64,000 bases of DNA. It comes from an uncultured Syntrophobacterales bacterium (GTDB taxonomy: Bacteria; Desulfobacterota; Syntrophia; Syntrophales; UBA5619). Positions within the stretch are counted from its first letter, which is position 1; each line of letters begins with the position of its first letter. Shown piece after piece: positions 25,176-34,330 of the stretch. The notes under the pieces were generated by a model. That model searched no databases. It was given only the letters and a program-made list of their open reading frames with translations, and was not told the origin of the DNA. The position numbers and the translations under genes were made by a program. The stretch is from the NCBI GenBank assembly GCA_903928915.1, contig CAIYSL010000068.1:178626-242625 (forward strand), read 5' to 3'.

Positions 25176-26680
25176 TGGGGCAAGCGGGAACCGCGGCAGC
25201 GATGACCGGGGTTGGGCTGAAGAAGATTCTCGTCGTCGACGACTACATCGCATCGCGGGAGATGATCTCCGAGGCGCTCGGGCAGAGCGGTTCTTACGAG
25301 ATTCGCGAAGCGGAAGACGGCTTCAAAGCGTTGCAGCTGTTTCAGCAGGAGCATTTTGATCTCGTGATCAGCGATATCATGATGCCCGGCATGAGCGGAA
25401 TGGAACTGCTGAAGCGCATAGCGGAGATCAACCCCGACACCGCGGTGATCATGATCACCGCGTACCCGGAAACGACGCTGACCGTTTCGGCGATGAAAAA
25501 GGGGGCGGTCGATTTTCTGGCCAAACCGTTCAAGATCGACGACCTCCTGTTCAAGGTCAACATCTATCTGCGCGAAAAAACCCTCCTGGCCGCGGAATCG
25601 CAGGAGAGCAAGGAATCAGCCGCCACCCTGAAAAACAAGACCCGCGAGCTCTCCCTGCAGGGGTATATCTACGATTCGATCGAGAATACCTTCGGCGATA
25701 ACAAAGACATCTTTGAAAAAATTGCCGATATGGCCATGAACGTCGTGGAAGGGGAGAGCTGCGCGCTGCTGCTGTACGACGCCGAGGAAGAGGAATTCCG
25801 GCCGCAAATCGTCATGCGGGGCGCTGCGCCGCATGTCCCGCAGAAGGGGGCCGATCAGGCGTGGCTGGGGCCGTGCAGGCATGTAGTGACGACCAAGGAA
25901 GGATTGATCGTGCAGGCGTCGGGGCATCCGCGCAAGGAGCCCTCCCTGATCTGCGCCCCGCTGATGATCAGAGACCATGTCTTCGGTGTACTGTACATCC
26001 AGAAGAACGGCAATCGGGAACCCTTCAGCGAAAAGGACCTGCAGTACATCCTGAGTCTGACGAAGCGGGCCTCGTTGAACCTCGAAAACAAGATCCTGTA
26101 CGAGAGCATCTTCAACAACATTCTGGAAACCTTCAAATCGTTGATCGCCTCCATCCAGGCGCGCGATTTCTATACGGAGGAGCATTCGCTGCGGGTCACG
26201 AAGATGGCCGTGTCCCTTGCCCGCAGCCTGAAGTGCCCCGAGCAGGACATCGAATCGCTCAAGATCGCGGGCACCCTGCACGACATCGGCAAGATCGCAA
26301 TCCCCGACCAGATCCTGCTGAAACCGGCCCATTTATCGTCCCCCGAATACCGGGTGATCCAGGAGCATCCGGTCATCGGTGAGCGGATTCTGAAGCCGAT
26401 GCTGCTGTTCGATCGCGAACGGGAGATCATCATTCATCATCACGAGCGCTGGGATGGGACCGGCTATCCGCACGGCCTTGCCGGGGAAGCCATCCCCTAC
26501 TTGTCGAGGATCCTGGCTGTCGCGGATTCATACGATGCAATGACGACCGATCGCCCGTACAGCAAGGCAATGCCCGCGCAGACCGCCTTGGATGAGCTGG
26601 CGCGCAACCGGTACAAGCAGTTCGACGGCCGGATCATCGACTGCTTCCTCGACACCCTCCTGTCCCACAAGGAATCCTAG
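25175..26680 (+). CDS. Response regulator with GAF and HD-GYP domains
   Basis: 501 aa. REC domain at residues 10-125 with phospho-acceptor Asp in LVISDIMMPGMSG and the Lys in FLAKPFK; a GAF-like domain at about 150-310; HD-GYP domain at about 315-495 with HDIGK and HHERWDGTGYP, the full catalytic signature. It therefore probably hydrolyses cyclic di-GMP when phosphorylated. The start may be GTG 25172 or ATG 25175. Its place behind a sigma28 promoter ties cyclic di-GMP breakdown to late flagellar assembly. No partner kinase is adjacent. Confidence 0.9.
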   Translation: MGQAGTAAAMTGVGLKKILVVDDYIASREMISEALGQSGSYEIREAEDGFKALQLFQQEHFDLVISDIMMPGMSGMELLKRIAEINPDTAVIMITAYPETTLTVSAMKKGAVDFLAKPFKIDDLLFKVNIYLREKTLLAAESQESKESAATLKNKTRELSLQGYIYDSIENTFGDNKDIFEKIADMAMNVVEGESCALLLYDAEEEEFRPQIVMRGAAPHVPQKGADQAWLGPCRHVVTTKEGLIVQASGHPRKEPSLICAPLMIRDHVFGVLYIQKNGNREPFSEKDLQYILSLTKRASLNLENKILYESIFNNILETFKSLIASIQARDFYTEEHSLRVTKMAVSLARSLKCPEQDIESLKIAGTLHDIGKIAIPDQILLKPAHLSSPEYRVIQEHPVIGERILKPMLLFDREREIIIHHHERWDGTGYPHGLAGEAIPYLSRILAVADSYDAMTTDRPYSKAMPAQTALDELARNRYKQFDGRIIDCFLDTLLSHKES

Positions 26681-26718
26681 CAGAACGGTCTCGTCCGCCG
26701 CCTTCGCCGCCGGTGGCA

Positions 26719-26743
26719 TGGATATTGATAGCATCAATGTCCA
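26719..26743. terminator. Inverted repeat after the HD-GYP regulator
   Basis: TGGATATTGAT at 26719-26729 and ATCAATGTCCA at 26733-26743 form an 11-bp stem with one G-T pair and a 3-base loop, 38 bp past the stop. There is no T tract. It may be an mRNA hairpin or a protein site. The remainder of 26681-26880 shows no gene. Confidence 0.35.
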
Positions 26744-26880
26744 GGAGCCTCTCGTCGATCGCCTTTGCCCGCTCCGGCCAGAGGGCATCCAGAGGCGGGC
26801 GAAGCGGGGCATTCCGCTAAACAGCAGCAGCTACCGCATGTTGCTGCGGGCAGTTCGCCGGGACAGGAGATATCGGGACG

Positions 26881-27648
26881 ATGTCGCTGGGAGCGATACA
26901 GGGGATTCCGTTCGCGGGGCCTTCCGCAAGGAAGGAACCGGGTGAACCGCCGGAGAAACCGGTCGGTGTTCTGCGGCCTTCCCCGTCCTTTATCGCCTCC
27001 CTCGCGGATGCAGAAAGCCGAAGGGAGCGACCTACCGAGGGGGGAGATCGCCCCGCGGCACCGTTGAACGAGAGGCTCGGCCAGTTTCTGCGCGCGCAGC
27101 AGACCCAGATGAACATCCGGCTGCTCGACAGTCTCACAGGGCGGGGCGACCGGGGAGAACCCGCAGCCGGTTCGCTCGAAACCCTGGCGGCAGACTCCCT
27201 GCGCCGCACGCTGGTCGAGGAGTTGTCAAAAAATAGGCAAGATGTACAAAAAAATGACGCTCCGGCGTCGCCGCAGGGATTGACCCCGATCATCCGCCGG
27301 GCGGCGGAGACGTATGGGGTGGACCCCGGCCTCATCCGGGCGGTGATCAAGGCGGAGAGCAACTTCCAGCCGCAGAGCACCTCTCCCAAAGGGGCAATGG
27401 GGCTGATGCAGCTGATGCCGGAAACGGCCCGGGAAGTGGGGGTGAATGATCCCTACGACCCGTTCGAGAATGTGATGGGCGGGACGCGGTACCTCAAGCG
27501 GCTGCTCGATCGCTACCAGGGCAACATCCCCCGGGCCCTGGCCGCGTACAATTGGGGTGCGGGGAATGTGGAAAAATATCCCGACCGGCTGCCGCGGGAA
27601 ACGCGTGACTACATCCGGCGAGTTACCGAGGAATATCGTTCCGCATGA
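26881..27648 (+). CDS. Lytic transglycosylase, SLT domain
   Basis: 255 aa. The SLT (goose-lysozyme-like) domain occupies residues 135-250: the catalytic Glu in AVIKAESNFQPQSTSPKGA, then GLMQLMPETAREVG, ALAAYNWGAGNV and the closing YPDRLPRETRDYI. The first 130 residues are Pro/Arg/Gly-rich, with a helix around LGQFLRAQQTQMN, and lack a clear signal peptide. Flagellar loci often hold such an enzyme to open peptidoglycan for the rod. ATG 26881 has AGGAGA about 12 bases upstream. It may leave the cytoplasm through the flagellar export gate, as FlgJ does. Confidence 0.88.
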   Translation: MSLGAIQGIPFAGPSARKEPGEPPEKPVGVLRPSPSFIASLADAESRRERPTEGGDRPAAPLNERLGQFLRAQQTQMNIRLLDSLTGRGDRGEPAAGSLETLAADSLRRTLVEELSKNRQDVQKNDAPASPQGLTPIIRRAAETYGVDPGLIRAVIKAESNFQPQSTSPKGAMGLMQLMPETAREVGVNDPYDPFENVMGGTRYLKRLLDRYQGNIPRALAAYNWGAGNVEKYPDRLPRETRDYIRRVTEEYRSA

Positions 27649-27697
27649 CAGGTGAGCGCGGCCCCGGTCCGCGCAGTGAATTTCGGTGGAAGGGCAT

Positions 27698-27946
27698 ATG
27701 AGCGGTCTGTCCCCTATTGATACCCGTGACGACAAGATGCTGCCGGCGGTCTACCGCCGTTCCGACATCGTCCAGAGGGCAAACGTCGCCGCGAGGCGGC
27801 CATCGCCGGAGCGGCCCGAGGGGAAGAGCCTCGCCGCGACCGACGGTGCAGCCAGCGGCGGATACACACGCAAACCGAGCAGTTCTGCCGCGACGGTCGG
27901 TGCGGGCCCCCCCCGCAAGGGAATGATCGTCGATGTGTGGGCGTGA
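27698..27946 (+). CDS. Small uncharacterised protein
   Basis: 82 aa from ATG 27698 (GTG 27686 is possible but less likely). Low-complexity middle with Arg, Ser, Pro and Ala, ending in KGMIVDVWA. I know no family for it. The gene fits the spacing between the transglycosylase and the HD-GYP gene and has GGTGGAAGGG before the start, so translation is plausible; the short hydrophobic end with a final Trp is the only part that looks constrained. Confidence 0.45.
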   Translation: MSGLSPIDTRDDKMLPAVYRRSDIVQRANVAARRPSPERPEGKSLAATDGAASGGYTRKPSSSAATVGAGPPRKGMIVDVWA

Positions 27947-28036
27947 TCGCGACACGATCCGGCGCGATTTCCGGCGGAGGGATCGATTCTGTGCAGTGGC
28001 TCACGGGCGAGCCTTTTCCCAGTCCCGGAGGTGGGT

Positions 28037-29056
28037 ATGCTGATGTCACCAGGTGAGGGGTTGCAAAAAATTCCCGTCCGGAATCTGCAGGTCGGCATGT
28101 ACGTCATCATGCCGGTTTCCTGGAAGTCGCACCCCTTCCTGATAGGTCGGTTCCGCATCTCCTCCCCCGCGCAGATCCAGAAGATCAGGGACGCCGGCCT
28201 CGAAGAGGTGATGGTCGATCCGGCACGGAGCAGCGTTCCCTGCCTGGCGTCCGCCGTGCCACCGGCGGGGTCCCGCCGGCCGGAGACGCAGCCGGAAAAG
28301 AAAGACGCCGGCGCAGTAGTCGCTACCCTGAAAGATGCCGTCAAGGAGGCCGCAGAGGACCGCACGCTCCCCCGGGAGGAGAAGGCGAAGGTCGTTTACA
28401 GCCGGGCCGTCGAGATGATCGACAGTGTGCTTGAGCAGCCCGATAGGCAGAATATCAAGACATCGAAGGAGGCCATCGCTGCGGTCGTCGACATGATCCT
28501 CGCGGACCGGGATACGTCGCACTACCTCGCCCGGATCACGAGCCACGATTTCTACACCTACACCCACTCCGTCAACGTGGGGTTCCTGGCGGTGTGCCTG
28601 GCAAAGACGATCCTGCAGGATTCGGATAACCACAACATGCACGAGCTCGGAGCGGGGTTCTTCCTCCATGATCTCGGCAAGGTGCGCATCGGCCCGGAGA
28701 TAATCAACAAACCCGGACGGCTGTCCGGCGAGGAGATGGCGGAAGTCCGGAAACACCCCGCGATGGGATTCAAGATACTCAACGAATGCCGGCAGCTGAC
28801 CGAGGAGTGCCGGACGATCGTCCTGCAGCATCACGAGCGGAACGACGGGTCCGGGTATCCTCACCAGCTGCGCGGTCAGGAGATCCATATCTACGGCAGG
28901 ATCTGTTCGATCGCCGATGTCTACGACGCCCTGACGTCGGACCGTCCGTACCGGAAGCGGATGCAGCCCTTCGAGGCCCTGCGGTTGATGAAGGACGACA
29001 TGATGCACCACTTCCAGAAGGACCTGTTCGAGAAGTTCGTCCTGATGCTTTCCTGA
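28037..29056 (+). CDS. HD-GYP cyclic di-GMP phosphodiesterase
   Basis: 339 aa. The N-terminal DUF3391-like region (residues 10-130) has the opening KIPVRNLQVGMYVIMP; the HD-GYP domain follows with HDLGKVRIG and HHERNDGSGYP intact, and a VYDALTSDRPY block. It should degrade cyclic di-GMP to pGpG or GMP. It has no REC or GAF domain. GGAGGT at 28027-28032 precedes ATG 28037. This is the second HD-GYP protein within 4 kb; they probably act at different stages or in different complexes. Confidence 0.9.
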   Translation: MLMSPGEGLQKIPVRNLQVGMYVIMPVSWKSHPFLIGRFRISSPAQIQKIRDAGLEEVMVDPARSSVPCLASAVPPAGSRRPETQPEKKDAGAVVATLKDAVKEAAEDRTLPREEKAKVVYSRAVEMIDSVLEQPDRQNIKTSKEAIAAVVDMILADRDTSHYLARITSHDFYTYTHSVNVGFLAVCLAKTILQDSDNHNMHELGAGFFLHDLGKVRIGPEIINKPGRLSGEEMAEVRKHPAMGFKILNECRQLTEECRTIVLQHHERNDGSGYPHQLRGQEIHIYGRICSIADVYDALTSDRPYRKRMQPFEALRLMKDDMMHHFQKDLFEKFVLMLS

Positions 29057-29139
29057 GGCCTCGGCCGCAAGCGGCCCCTTCGGAAAAAGCCCGCCTCCGG
29101 TCGCCTGCCCGTGTTTTGCCCCGCCCGCCTGTGCCTCGG

Positions 29140-31035
29140 TTACAGCCTCGCGATGACGCCCAACTTGATCGCCTGCAGCACGGTCCGTTTGGTCCGTTCG
29201 ATATTCTTTTCGAAGTAGTGGCTGTTGCGCTGGATGTAGTACCGTATCTCCGGCGGCGCCGTCTGGGCGGTGGCGATCTCCCGCACGAGGGACTGCAGCT
29301 CTTCCTGGGTGCGAAACCTGCGCACGAACAGTTCCCCCCAGTGATTCTGATACAGAAAGTGCAGGTCGTCCATGCTCTTCTTGTTCGGCGGGCCGTCGAA
29401 ACTCACGACCACCAACCCTTTGACGATCTGTTCCGGTTCGATGAAGTTGGTGAAGTCGATCGCGGCTACGTCGTGGCTGCCGAAGGTTTCGTGAATGACC
29501 TTGGAGAGGTTGATGATTTCCTGGATCGTCACCGCGGTGGGGTTGTATTCCATCCGCGCCTGGCCGGGTCCGGAGATGCCGTTCCAGATCAGGTAGGCAA
29601 GGCAGGTCACGATGTCGCGGTGGGAGATGATGACGTCGGCCGGATTTGCCGAGTCGCAGATCTGCCATTTGTTCCCGTTCTTCTTGAAGGTCAGCGCCGG
29701 CAGGGTCATGTGGCCGGTCGGCTTGTGGATGACGGGGATCTTGTCGGTCTTGTGCACCACGCAGGAGGCGATCTTGCGGCCGATGATGGACATGTCGGTG
29801 GCCGACAGGGATGACGGCACCGGAGAGTCGTTGATCGATTTGTAGATGTCCAGCAGAAAGCGGAAGATCTTCTCGCCGAAGGCCACCTGCTCCGAGAAGC
29901 TCCAGGTACGGAATTCATTCAGGCGGTAGACGGTGCTGCGCTCGAACCGGTGCATCGTCAGGAGGTCGGCGGCGAGCGCTTCCTTCAGCCCCTGCCGTTT
30001 CGAGAACATCTTGAGGTCGAGACGCAGATAGACGCACTGTCTGATGAACTCGAGCGTCTCCGGCTTGGCGAGCTGATTGTGCTCGAGGATGGCTTCCACG
30101 GTGTACAGACTCGGGTCGGACTGCGCGGGGGTGGCGCTCTTCTGCAGGATCAGCTTGCGAAACCGTGAACAGAGCAGCTCCTCCGGGGGCCGGTCGATCT
30201 GCATCTTGAGCAGCAGCATCTTGATGATCGATTTCAGCGGATAGGTGAACGATTTGTTGAGCTGCCACAGCGCGGCCCCGAAGTATTCGTCCTGGCTGAT
30301 CGGTTCGATGTCGCCCAGATCGACAAAATCCTGCCCCTCCGCCTCGTCATGAGCCAAGGTATTGGCGACGTCGCGATAGCCGTCGGAATTCCCCGTGTCA
30401 TTACAGACCCACCACAGGGGGATCCTCCCGGCAATCACGATCATCGTACGGTAGAATTCCTCCTTGAGAATGTTTTTCTGCGCCGTGCCGCAGCTCTCCT
30501 CATCCACTTGTCCGAATTGACAATTTCTGATGTCCGCCACGTCGCTGACAAAGAAATACACGGGCAATTTCAGCTGGGTGTCGAGCCAATTCTTCAGCAG
30601 GTTCACCTTCTGGGAGAGCTGCTGGAGCCCCGGGGAGTCGTAACTGCCCTTATCGATGCACAGCCAGATATCGCAATCGGAGTACTCCGTCTGGGCGATC
30701 GTCCCGGAGCTGCCGATCGTGTAGACCCCCAGGATGGTGTTTGCCTGGGGGCAGAACTTCAGGAGCGATTCCCCCTCGGGGACTCCGAAGCGGCGTTTGA
30801 ATGCGTCTTCCCTGCGGAGGATCCCCTCCTCCCGTTGAATGTTGGCTACCTGGATCGGGATCTTGAGACCCTGTACATAGCCGGGGCATGACGGATGATT
30901 GACGCTCAGCAGCCAGGGGATGAGAAAGAGGATCGTATCGGCATCCTTCGGGCTCAAATCTAGAAATGTACGCTTCCGGGCCTCGTTATAGTTCAGAAAG
31001 CTTTCTTTTTGTTCGATGATCGTCTTTAGGCGCAA
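29140..31035 (-). CDS. cyaA: Class I adenylate cyclase
   Basis: 631 aa, making cyclic AMP from ATP. The nucleotidyl-transferase core has GSSGTIAQTEYSDCDIW, with Gly-Ser and the two metal-binding Asp residues, preceded by NTILGVYTI; the opening FLDLSPKDADTILFLIPWLL and PSCPGYVQG match enteric CyaA. It lacks about 200 C-terminal residues of enteric CyaA, which carry the glucose-PTS regulatory part. The most plausible start is TTG at 31035 (minus), with GGAGGGAGG just before it, as no ATG lies at the family start. It converges with the HD-GYP gene. Confidence 0.85.
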   Translation of the reverse strand: MRLKTIIEQKESFLNYNEARKRTFLDLSPKDADTILFLIPWLLSVNHPSCPGYVQGLKIPIQVANIQREEGILRREDAFKRRFGVPEGESLLKFCPQANTILGVYTIGSSGTIAQTEYSDCDIWLCIDKGSYDSPGLQQLSQKVNLLKNWLDTQLKLPVYFFVSDVADIRNCQFGQVDEESCGTAQKNILKEEFYRTMIVIAGRIPLWWVCNDTGNSDGYRDVANTLAHDEAEGQDFVDLGDIEPISQDEYFGAALWQLNKSFTYPLKSIIKMLLLKMQIDRPPEELLCSRFRKLILQKSATPAQSDPSLYTVEAILEHNQLAKPETLEFIRQCVYLRLDLKMFSKRQGLKEALAADLLTMHRFERSTVYRLNEFRTWSFSEQVAFGEKIFRFLLDIYKSINDSPVPSSLSATDMSIIGRKIASCVVHKTDKIPVIHKPTGHMTLPALTFKKNGNKWQICDSANPADVIISHRDIVTCLAYLIWNGISGPGQARMEYNPTAVTIQEIINLSKVIHETFGSHDVAAIDFTNFIEPEQIVKGLVVVSFDGPPNKKSMDDLHFLYQNHWGELFVRRFRTQEELQSLVREIATAQTAPPEIRYYIQRNSHYFEKNIERTKRTVLQAIKLGVIARL

Positions 31036-31225
31036 AACATCCTCCCTCCGCCTGCTTGTCTCTTTTTTGCACGGAGATCGACCCGAACCTGGCATCGTTC
31101 CGGCAGAGCAATCTCCTTGCAAGAATCAAACCTATCGAGTGGCACAAAGTGGTCATGAAAATTGCATGGAGAATCGGGATCGGTCTCCGGGAAAGGGGAT
31201 CGCTGAGGGAGGTGCGGGAAGCGGC

Positions 31226-32134
31226 ATGGATGTAAAGCTCATCAATCCTTTTCTTCTCGGGGCAAAAGACGTGTTGTCGACCATGGCGTATGTAGAGATG
31301 GACATCGGGAAACCCTACGTAAAGCGGGACTCACTGGCCACCGGGGACGTAAGCGGCATCATCGGGTTAACGGGAGATGCGATCGGCTCGCTGGCGATCA
31401 GCTTCAGCGAGGCCTGCATCTGCGGGATAGCGGGGAGCATGCTCGGCGAAACCTTTGCCAACGCCAATCAGGAGGTGTTCGATGCCGTGGGGGAGATCAC
31501 CAACATGATTTCGGGGGCCTCCCGCACCTATCTGGAAAAGGATTCCCTGACCGTTTGGGCGGGCATCCCTTCCGTGGTATTCGGCAAGGAGCACCGGGTG
31601 AAGCACATCCTGCAGAGCCCCAGCATCGTCATCCCCTTTTCCACGAAATTCGGTTCATTCTTCGTGGACGTGTGCATCAAGTCCACCGTAAAGCGGGCTG
31701 CGGAAGCCACGGTGCAGACGGCGAAAAGGCCGGGCAAGTTTGCCTTGGACGGAAGGGTCACCCCCGTAGCTCCGGCTGTGCCGGCGACTGAAGAAGCGAT
31801 GCCGGAGATGCCTTCGCTGGCCGCCCCGGCGGGGATGGCGGAATTGACGCTCGACGGGCGGATCGAGTTGCTGAAGAAGCAGTTGGAGGAGACCAAAGCG
31901 GTCAAGGAGTCGCTGGAGAATCTGCTAAGAGAGAAACCGTTCATGAATTTTCAGATGCGGCAGAAATACAAGAGTGCCATCCCGGTGTACGATAAGAAGA
32001 TCAAGCGGATTAAACTGGATATCACCGCGGTGGAGATGCTCAAGAACATGCCCGCGGGCGACGACTCGCCGGTTGAACTCCCGCGCCATTATCAGAATTA
32101 TCCGACAAAGAAACCCCCGCAGCAGCGAAACTGA
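31226..32134 (+). CDS. CheX-like chemotaxis phosphatase domain protein
   Basis: 302 aa. Residues 1-155 match the CheC/CheX/FliY fold: FLLGAKDVLSTMAYVEMD, GLTGDAIGSLAISF and the active helix DAVGEITNMISGASRTYL with Glu and Asn, which attack CheY-phosphate. The last 140 residues form a linker (Pro/Ala-rich) and a helical, coiled-coil-like tail with an EKPFMNFQMRQKYKSAIP block not found in plain CheX. The start is ATG 31226. The next gene is a hybrid kinase with an REC domain, a possible target. A longer frame upstream overlaps the promoter of cyaA and is discarded. Confidence 0.8.
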   Translation: MDVKLINPFLLGAKDVLSTMAYVEMDIGKPYVKRDSLATGDVSGIIGLTGDAIGSLAISFSEACICGIAGSMLGETFANANQEVFDAVGEITNMISGASRTYLEKDSLTVWAGIPSVVFGKEHRVKHILQSPSIVIPFSTKFGSFFVDVCIKSTVKRAAEATVQTAKRPGKFALDGRVTPVAPAVPATEEAMPEMPSLAAPAGMAELTLDGRIELLKKQLEETKAVKESLENLLREKPFMNFQMRQKYKSAIPVYDKKIKRIKLDITAVEMLKNMPAGDDSPVELPRHYQNYPTKKPPQQRN

Positions 32135-32274
32135 GAGCCTCCTTCCCTGCCGGGAGCCTCGGTCGACCACCGGGTCCCGGGGCGGGTGTGGCCGCGGCGG
32201 GCGCTCCGCCGGCGCGGGATGCGGCGCGCTTTCGGTACGGACAAATCATTGTCGAAAACCGGCCATATGTGGTA

Positions 32275-33909
32275 ATGAAATCAGCGGGTATGAAAAAAAC
32301 AGCACACAACAAGCATCCGGAGGGCACCGGCGATCGCCGCAGGCGGGTCCCTGCCCGGGAGTCGGAGCTGGAGGCCCTTCGCCGGGCCGAGGCCGACCGA
32401 TGCATCATCCTAGAGGAAAGTCCCGCGGGTATCGCCGTGCTCCGGGACGATCCCTTGCGACTCGTGTACGCCAACCCGGCCATGGCCGCCTTGACGGGCC
32501 GCAGGCCCGACGAGCTGCTCTCCCCGGCGGAGGGGGGGCCTGCAGGCTGGGTCTACGAGCAGGACAGGGCGGAGTTGCAGGAACGGGTTCGCGGCTGCCT
32601 CCGGGGGACGACAGGCCCCTGTCTGTTCGAATTCCGCTGCGTACGGAACGAGGGGAGCATCCTGTGGCTGACCGGATCTTTCCGGGCTGCTCGCTACGGG
32701 GGAGAACCGTCTCTGCTGGCCGTGTTCATCGATATGACGGAACGAAAGCTCCGGGAGGAGCGGGCGGCAAAGATGGAAGGCCGGCTGCGCCAGGCGCAAA
32801 AGATGGAGGCGATCGGAACCCTGGCCGGAGGTATCGCGCATGATTTCAATAATTTACTCATGGGAATTCAAGGCTATGCCTCGTTGATGCTGGTGGGCAT
32901 GGGACCCGGGCCTCACTACGAACGGCTCAGGAGCATCGAGGATCAGGTTCGCAGGGGGGCGGAGCTGACACGGCAGCTGCTCGGGTTCGCGCGCGGCGGC
33001 CGGTACGAGGTGAAACCCCTGAACCTGAACGAAGCGGTGCGCAAGAGTTCGACGCTGTTCGCCCGGTCGCGGAAGGAACTGACGCTCCAGCGGAATCTGA
33101 AACAGGGGCTCTGGGCGGTGGAGGCGGACGGGGGGCAGATCGACAAGGTTCTGTCGACCCTGTTCATGAATGCCTGGCAGGCGATGCCCGGGGGCGGGAC
33201 ACTGACGATCGCGACGGGCAACGTGGAGATAGGGGAGGACCATTCGCTGCCCTACGAGGTGTCTCCGGGCCGTTATGTGCGGGTGGCCGTTTCGGACACC
33301 GGAATGGGAATGGACGAACAGACGCAGCAGCGGGTGTTTGACCCGTTCTTTACGACAAAGGCGATGGGACGGGGGACCGGGCTCGGGCTGGCGACGGTGT
33401 ACGGAATCGTGAAGGGGCATGGGGGGTTCATCCAGGTGGACAGCGCCCCCGGCCAGGGTGCGACCTTCACGTTTTTTCTCCCCGCGACGAGCCGGCCGAC
33501 GCGGATCGACCCGGACAGACGGGAAGTCCGAACGGCTGGCGGCAGCAAGAAAACCATCCTCGTCGTGGATGATGAACCGGCGAATATGGACGTCACAAAG
33601 GAGATTCTCGAAATCCTCGGGTTCAACGTCAAGACTGCCGCCAACGGCAATGAGGCAATAGCCGTCTATCAGGAATACGGTGAAGAGATCACCCTGGTCA
33701 TCCTCGACATGATCATGCCCGGCATGGGCGGCGGAGAGACGTTCGACCGGCTGAAACTGATCAACCCCGATGTGCGCGTCCTTCTGTCCAGCGGCTACAG
33801 TCTGGAAGGCCAGGCCAAGGATATTCTGAACCGCGGCTGTCTGGGGTTCATTCAGAAACCCTACAAGATCGATGAATTATCCAACAAAATAAACGGTTGC
33901 CTCCCCTGA
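32275..33909 (+). CDS. Hybrid histidine kinase, PAS-HisKA-HATPase-REC
   Basis: About 544 aa. PAS domain at residues 35-150; the phospho-acceptor His189 in GGIAHDFNNLL, with the dimerising helices; N, D and G boxes (NAWQAMPGGG, DTGMGMDE, GTGLGLATVYG); then a C-terminal REC domain with phospho-Asp478 in LVILDMIMPGMGGG. No membrane segment, so it is a cytoplasmic sensor. The start is uncertain (ATG 32275 or ATG 32290; neither has a strong ribosome site). It follows the CheX-like gene after 140 bp and could be dephosphorylated by it. The signal is unknown. Confidence 0.88.
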   Translation: MKSAGMKKTAHNKHPEGTGDRRRRVPARESELEALRRAEADRCIILEESPAGIAVLRDDPLRLVYANPAMAALTGRRPDELLSPAEGGPAGWVYEQDRAELQERVRGCLRGTTGPCLFEFRCVRNEGSILWLTGSFRAARYGGEPSLLAVFIDMTERKLREERAAKMEGRLRQAQKMEAIGTLAGGIAHDFNNLLMGIQGYASLMLVGMGPGPHYERLRSIEDQVRRGAELTRQLLGFARGGRYEVKPLNLNEAVRKSSTLFARSRKELTLQRNLKQGLWAVEADGGQIDKVLSTLFMNAWQAMPGGGTLTIATGNVEIGEDHSLPYEVSPGRYVRVAVSDTGMGMDEQTQQRVFDPFFTTKAMGRGTGLGLATVYGIVKGHGGFIQVDSAPGQGATFTFFLPATSRPTRIDPDRREVRTAGGSKKTILVVDDEPANMDVTKEILEILGFNVKTAANGNEAIAVYQEYGEEITLVILDMIMPGMGGGETFDRLKLINPDVRVLLSSGYSLEGQAKDILNRGCLGFIQKPYKIDELSNKINGCLP

Positions 33910-34330
33910 TCCGCTGTTGCGCGACGGGACCGCGTTCCCGCCGCCGCTGTCCTCCGACCGCCGCGCATGGTCAGCGAGGCCCGGCCGGTCCAGCACACTT
34001 CATTACTGCTATGACGGGGTGTAATCCCGGCGGCGCACAGGCAGGTGCCCGATTCACGGTCTGCCGGCCTGGGGAGCGAGGGGATTCCCCGGCAGCGAAT
34101 CCGATTCGAGCGGACGAAAATCCGGCGCGGCCGGAATCCGTCCGGTCGGAGCGCACATGCGGATGCAGCGCAGCGACCGGGCCCGCAACCGTCAGGGAGT
34201 TCAACCCCGGGGAGGCCGGCGGCGTTCCTTCTGCCAGCCCGGCCGCCGCAGGGTCGGGAGCGGCCTGCTGTTTGACAATTCGGACAACGTCGCTATGTTA
34301 ACTCAATAACTGTACACAAGGGGGGCGGGT
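33910..34330. other. Gene-free interval before msrAB
   Basis: 420 bp between the histidine kinase and the MsrAB gene. Open frames here are Arg/Pro/Ala-rich, lack ribosome sites and look like chance frames in GC-rich DNA. The last 60 bp become AT-richer (around 34270-34315) and probably hold the msrAB promoter, though no clean -35/-10 pair is seen. Confidence 0.6.

Noticed and set aside
26715..26730. TGGCATGGATATTGAT as sigma54 promoter for the transglycosylase
   Set aside because: Reads GG-N10-GA instead of GC and overlaps a hairpin.
31139..31170. TGGCAC and TGGTCATGAAAATTGC as sigma54 sites before the CheX gene
   Set aside because: Neither gives GG-N10-GC; one ends in TC, the other has 11 bases between.
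33897..34301. 134-codon frame after the histidine kinase
   Set aside because: No ribosome site, Arg/Pro/Cys-rich, starts inside the kinase gene.
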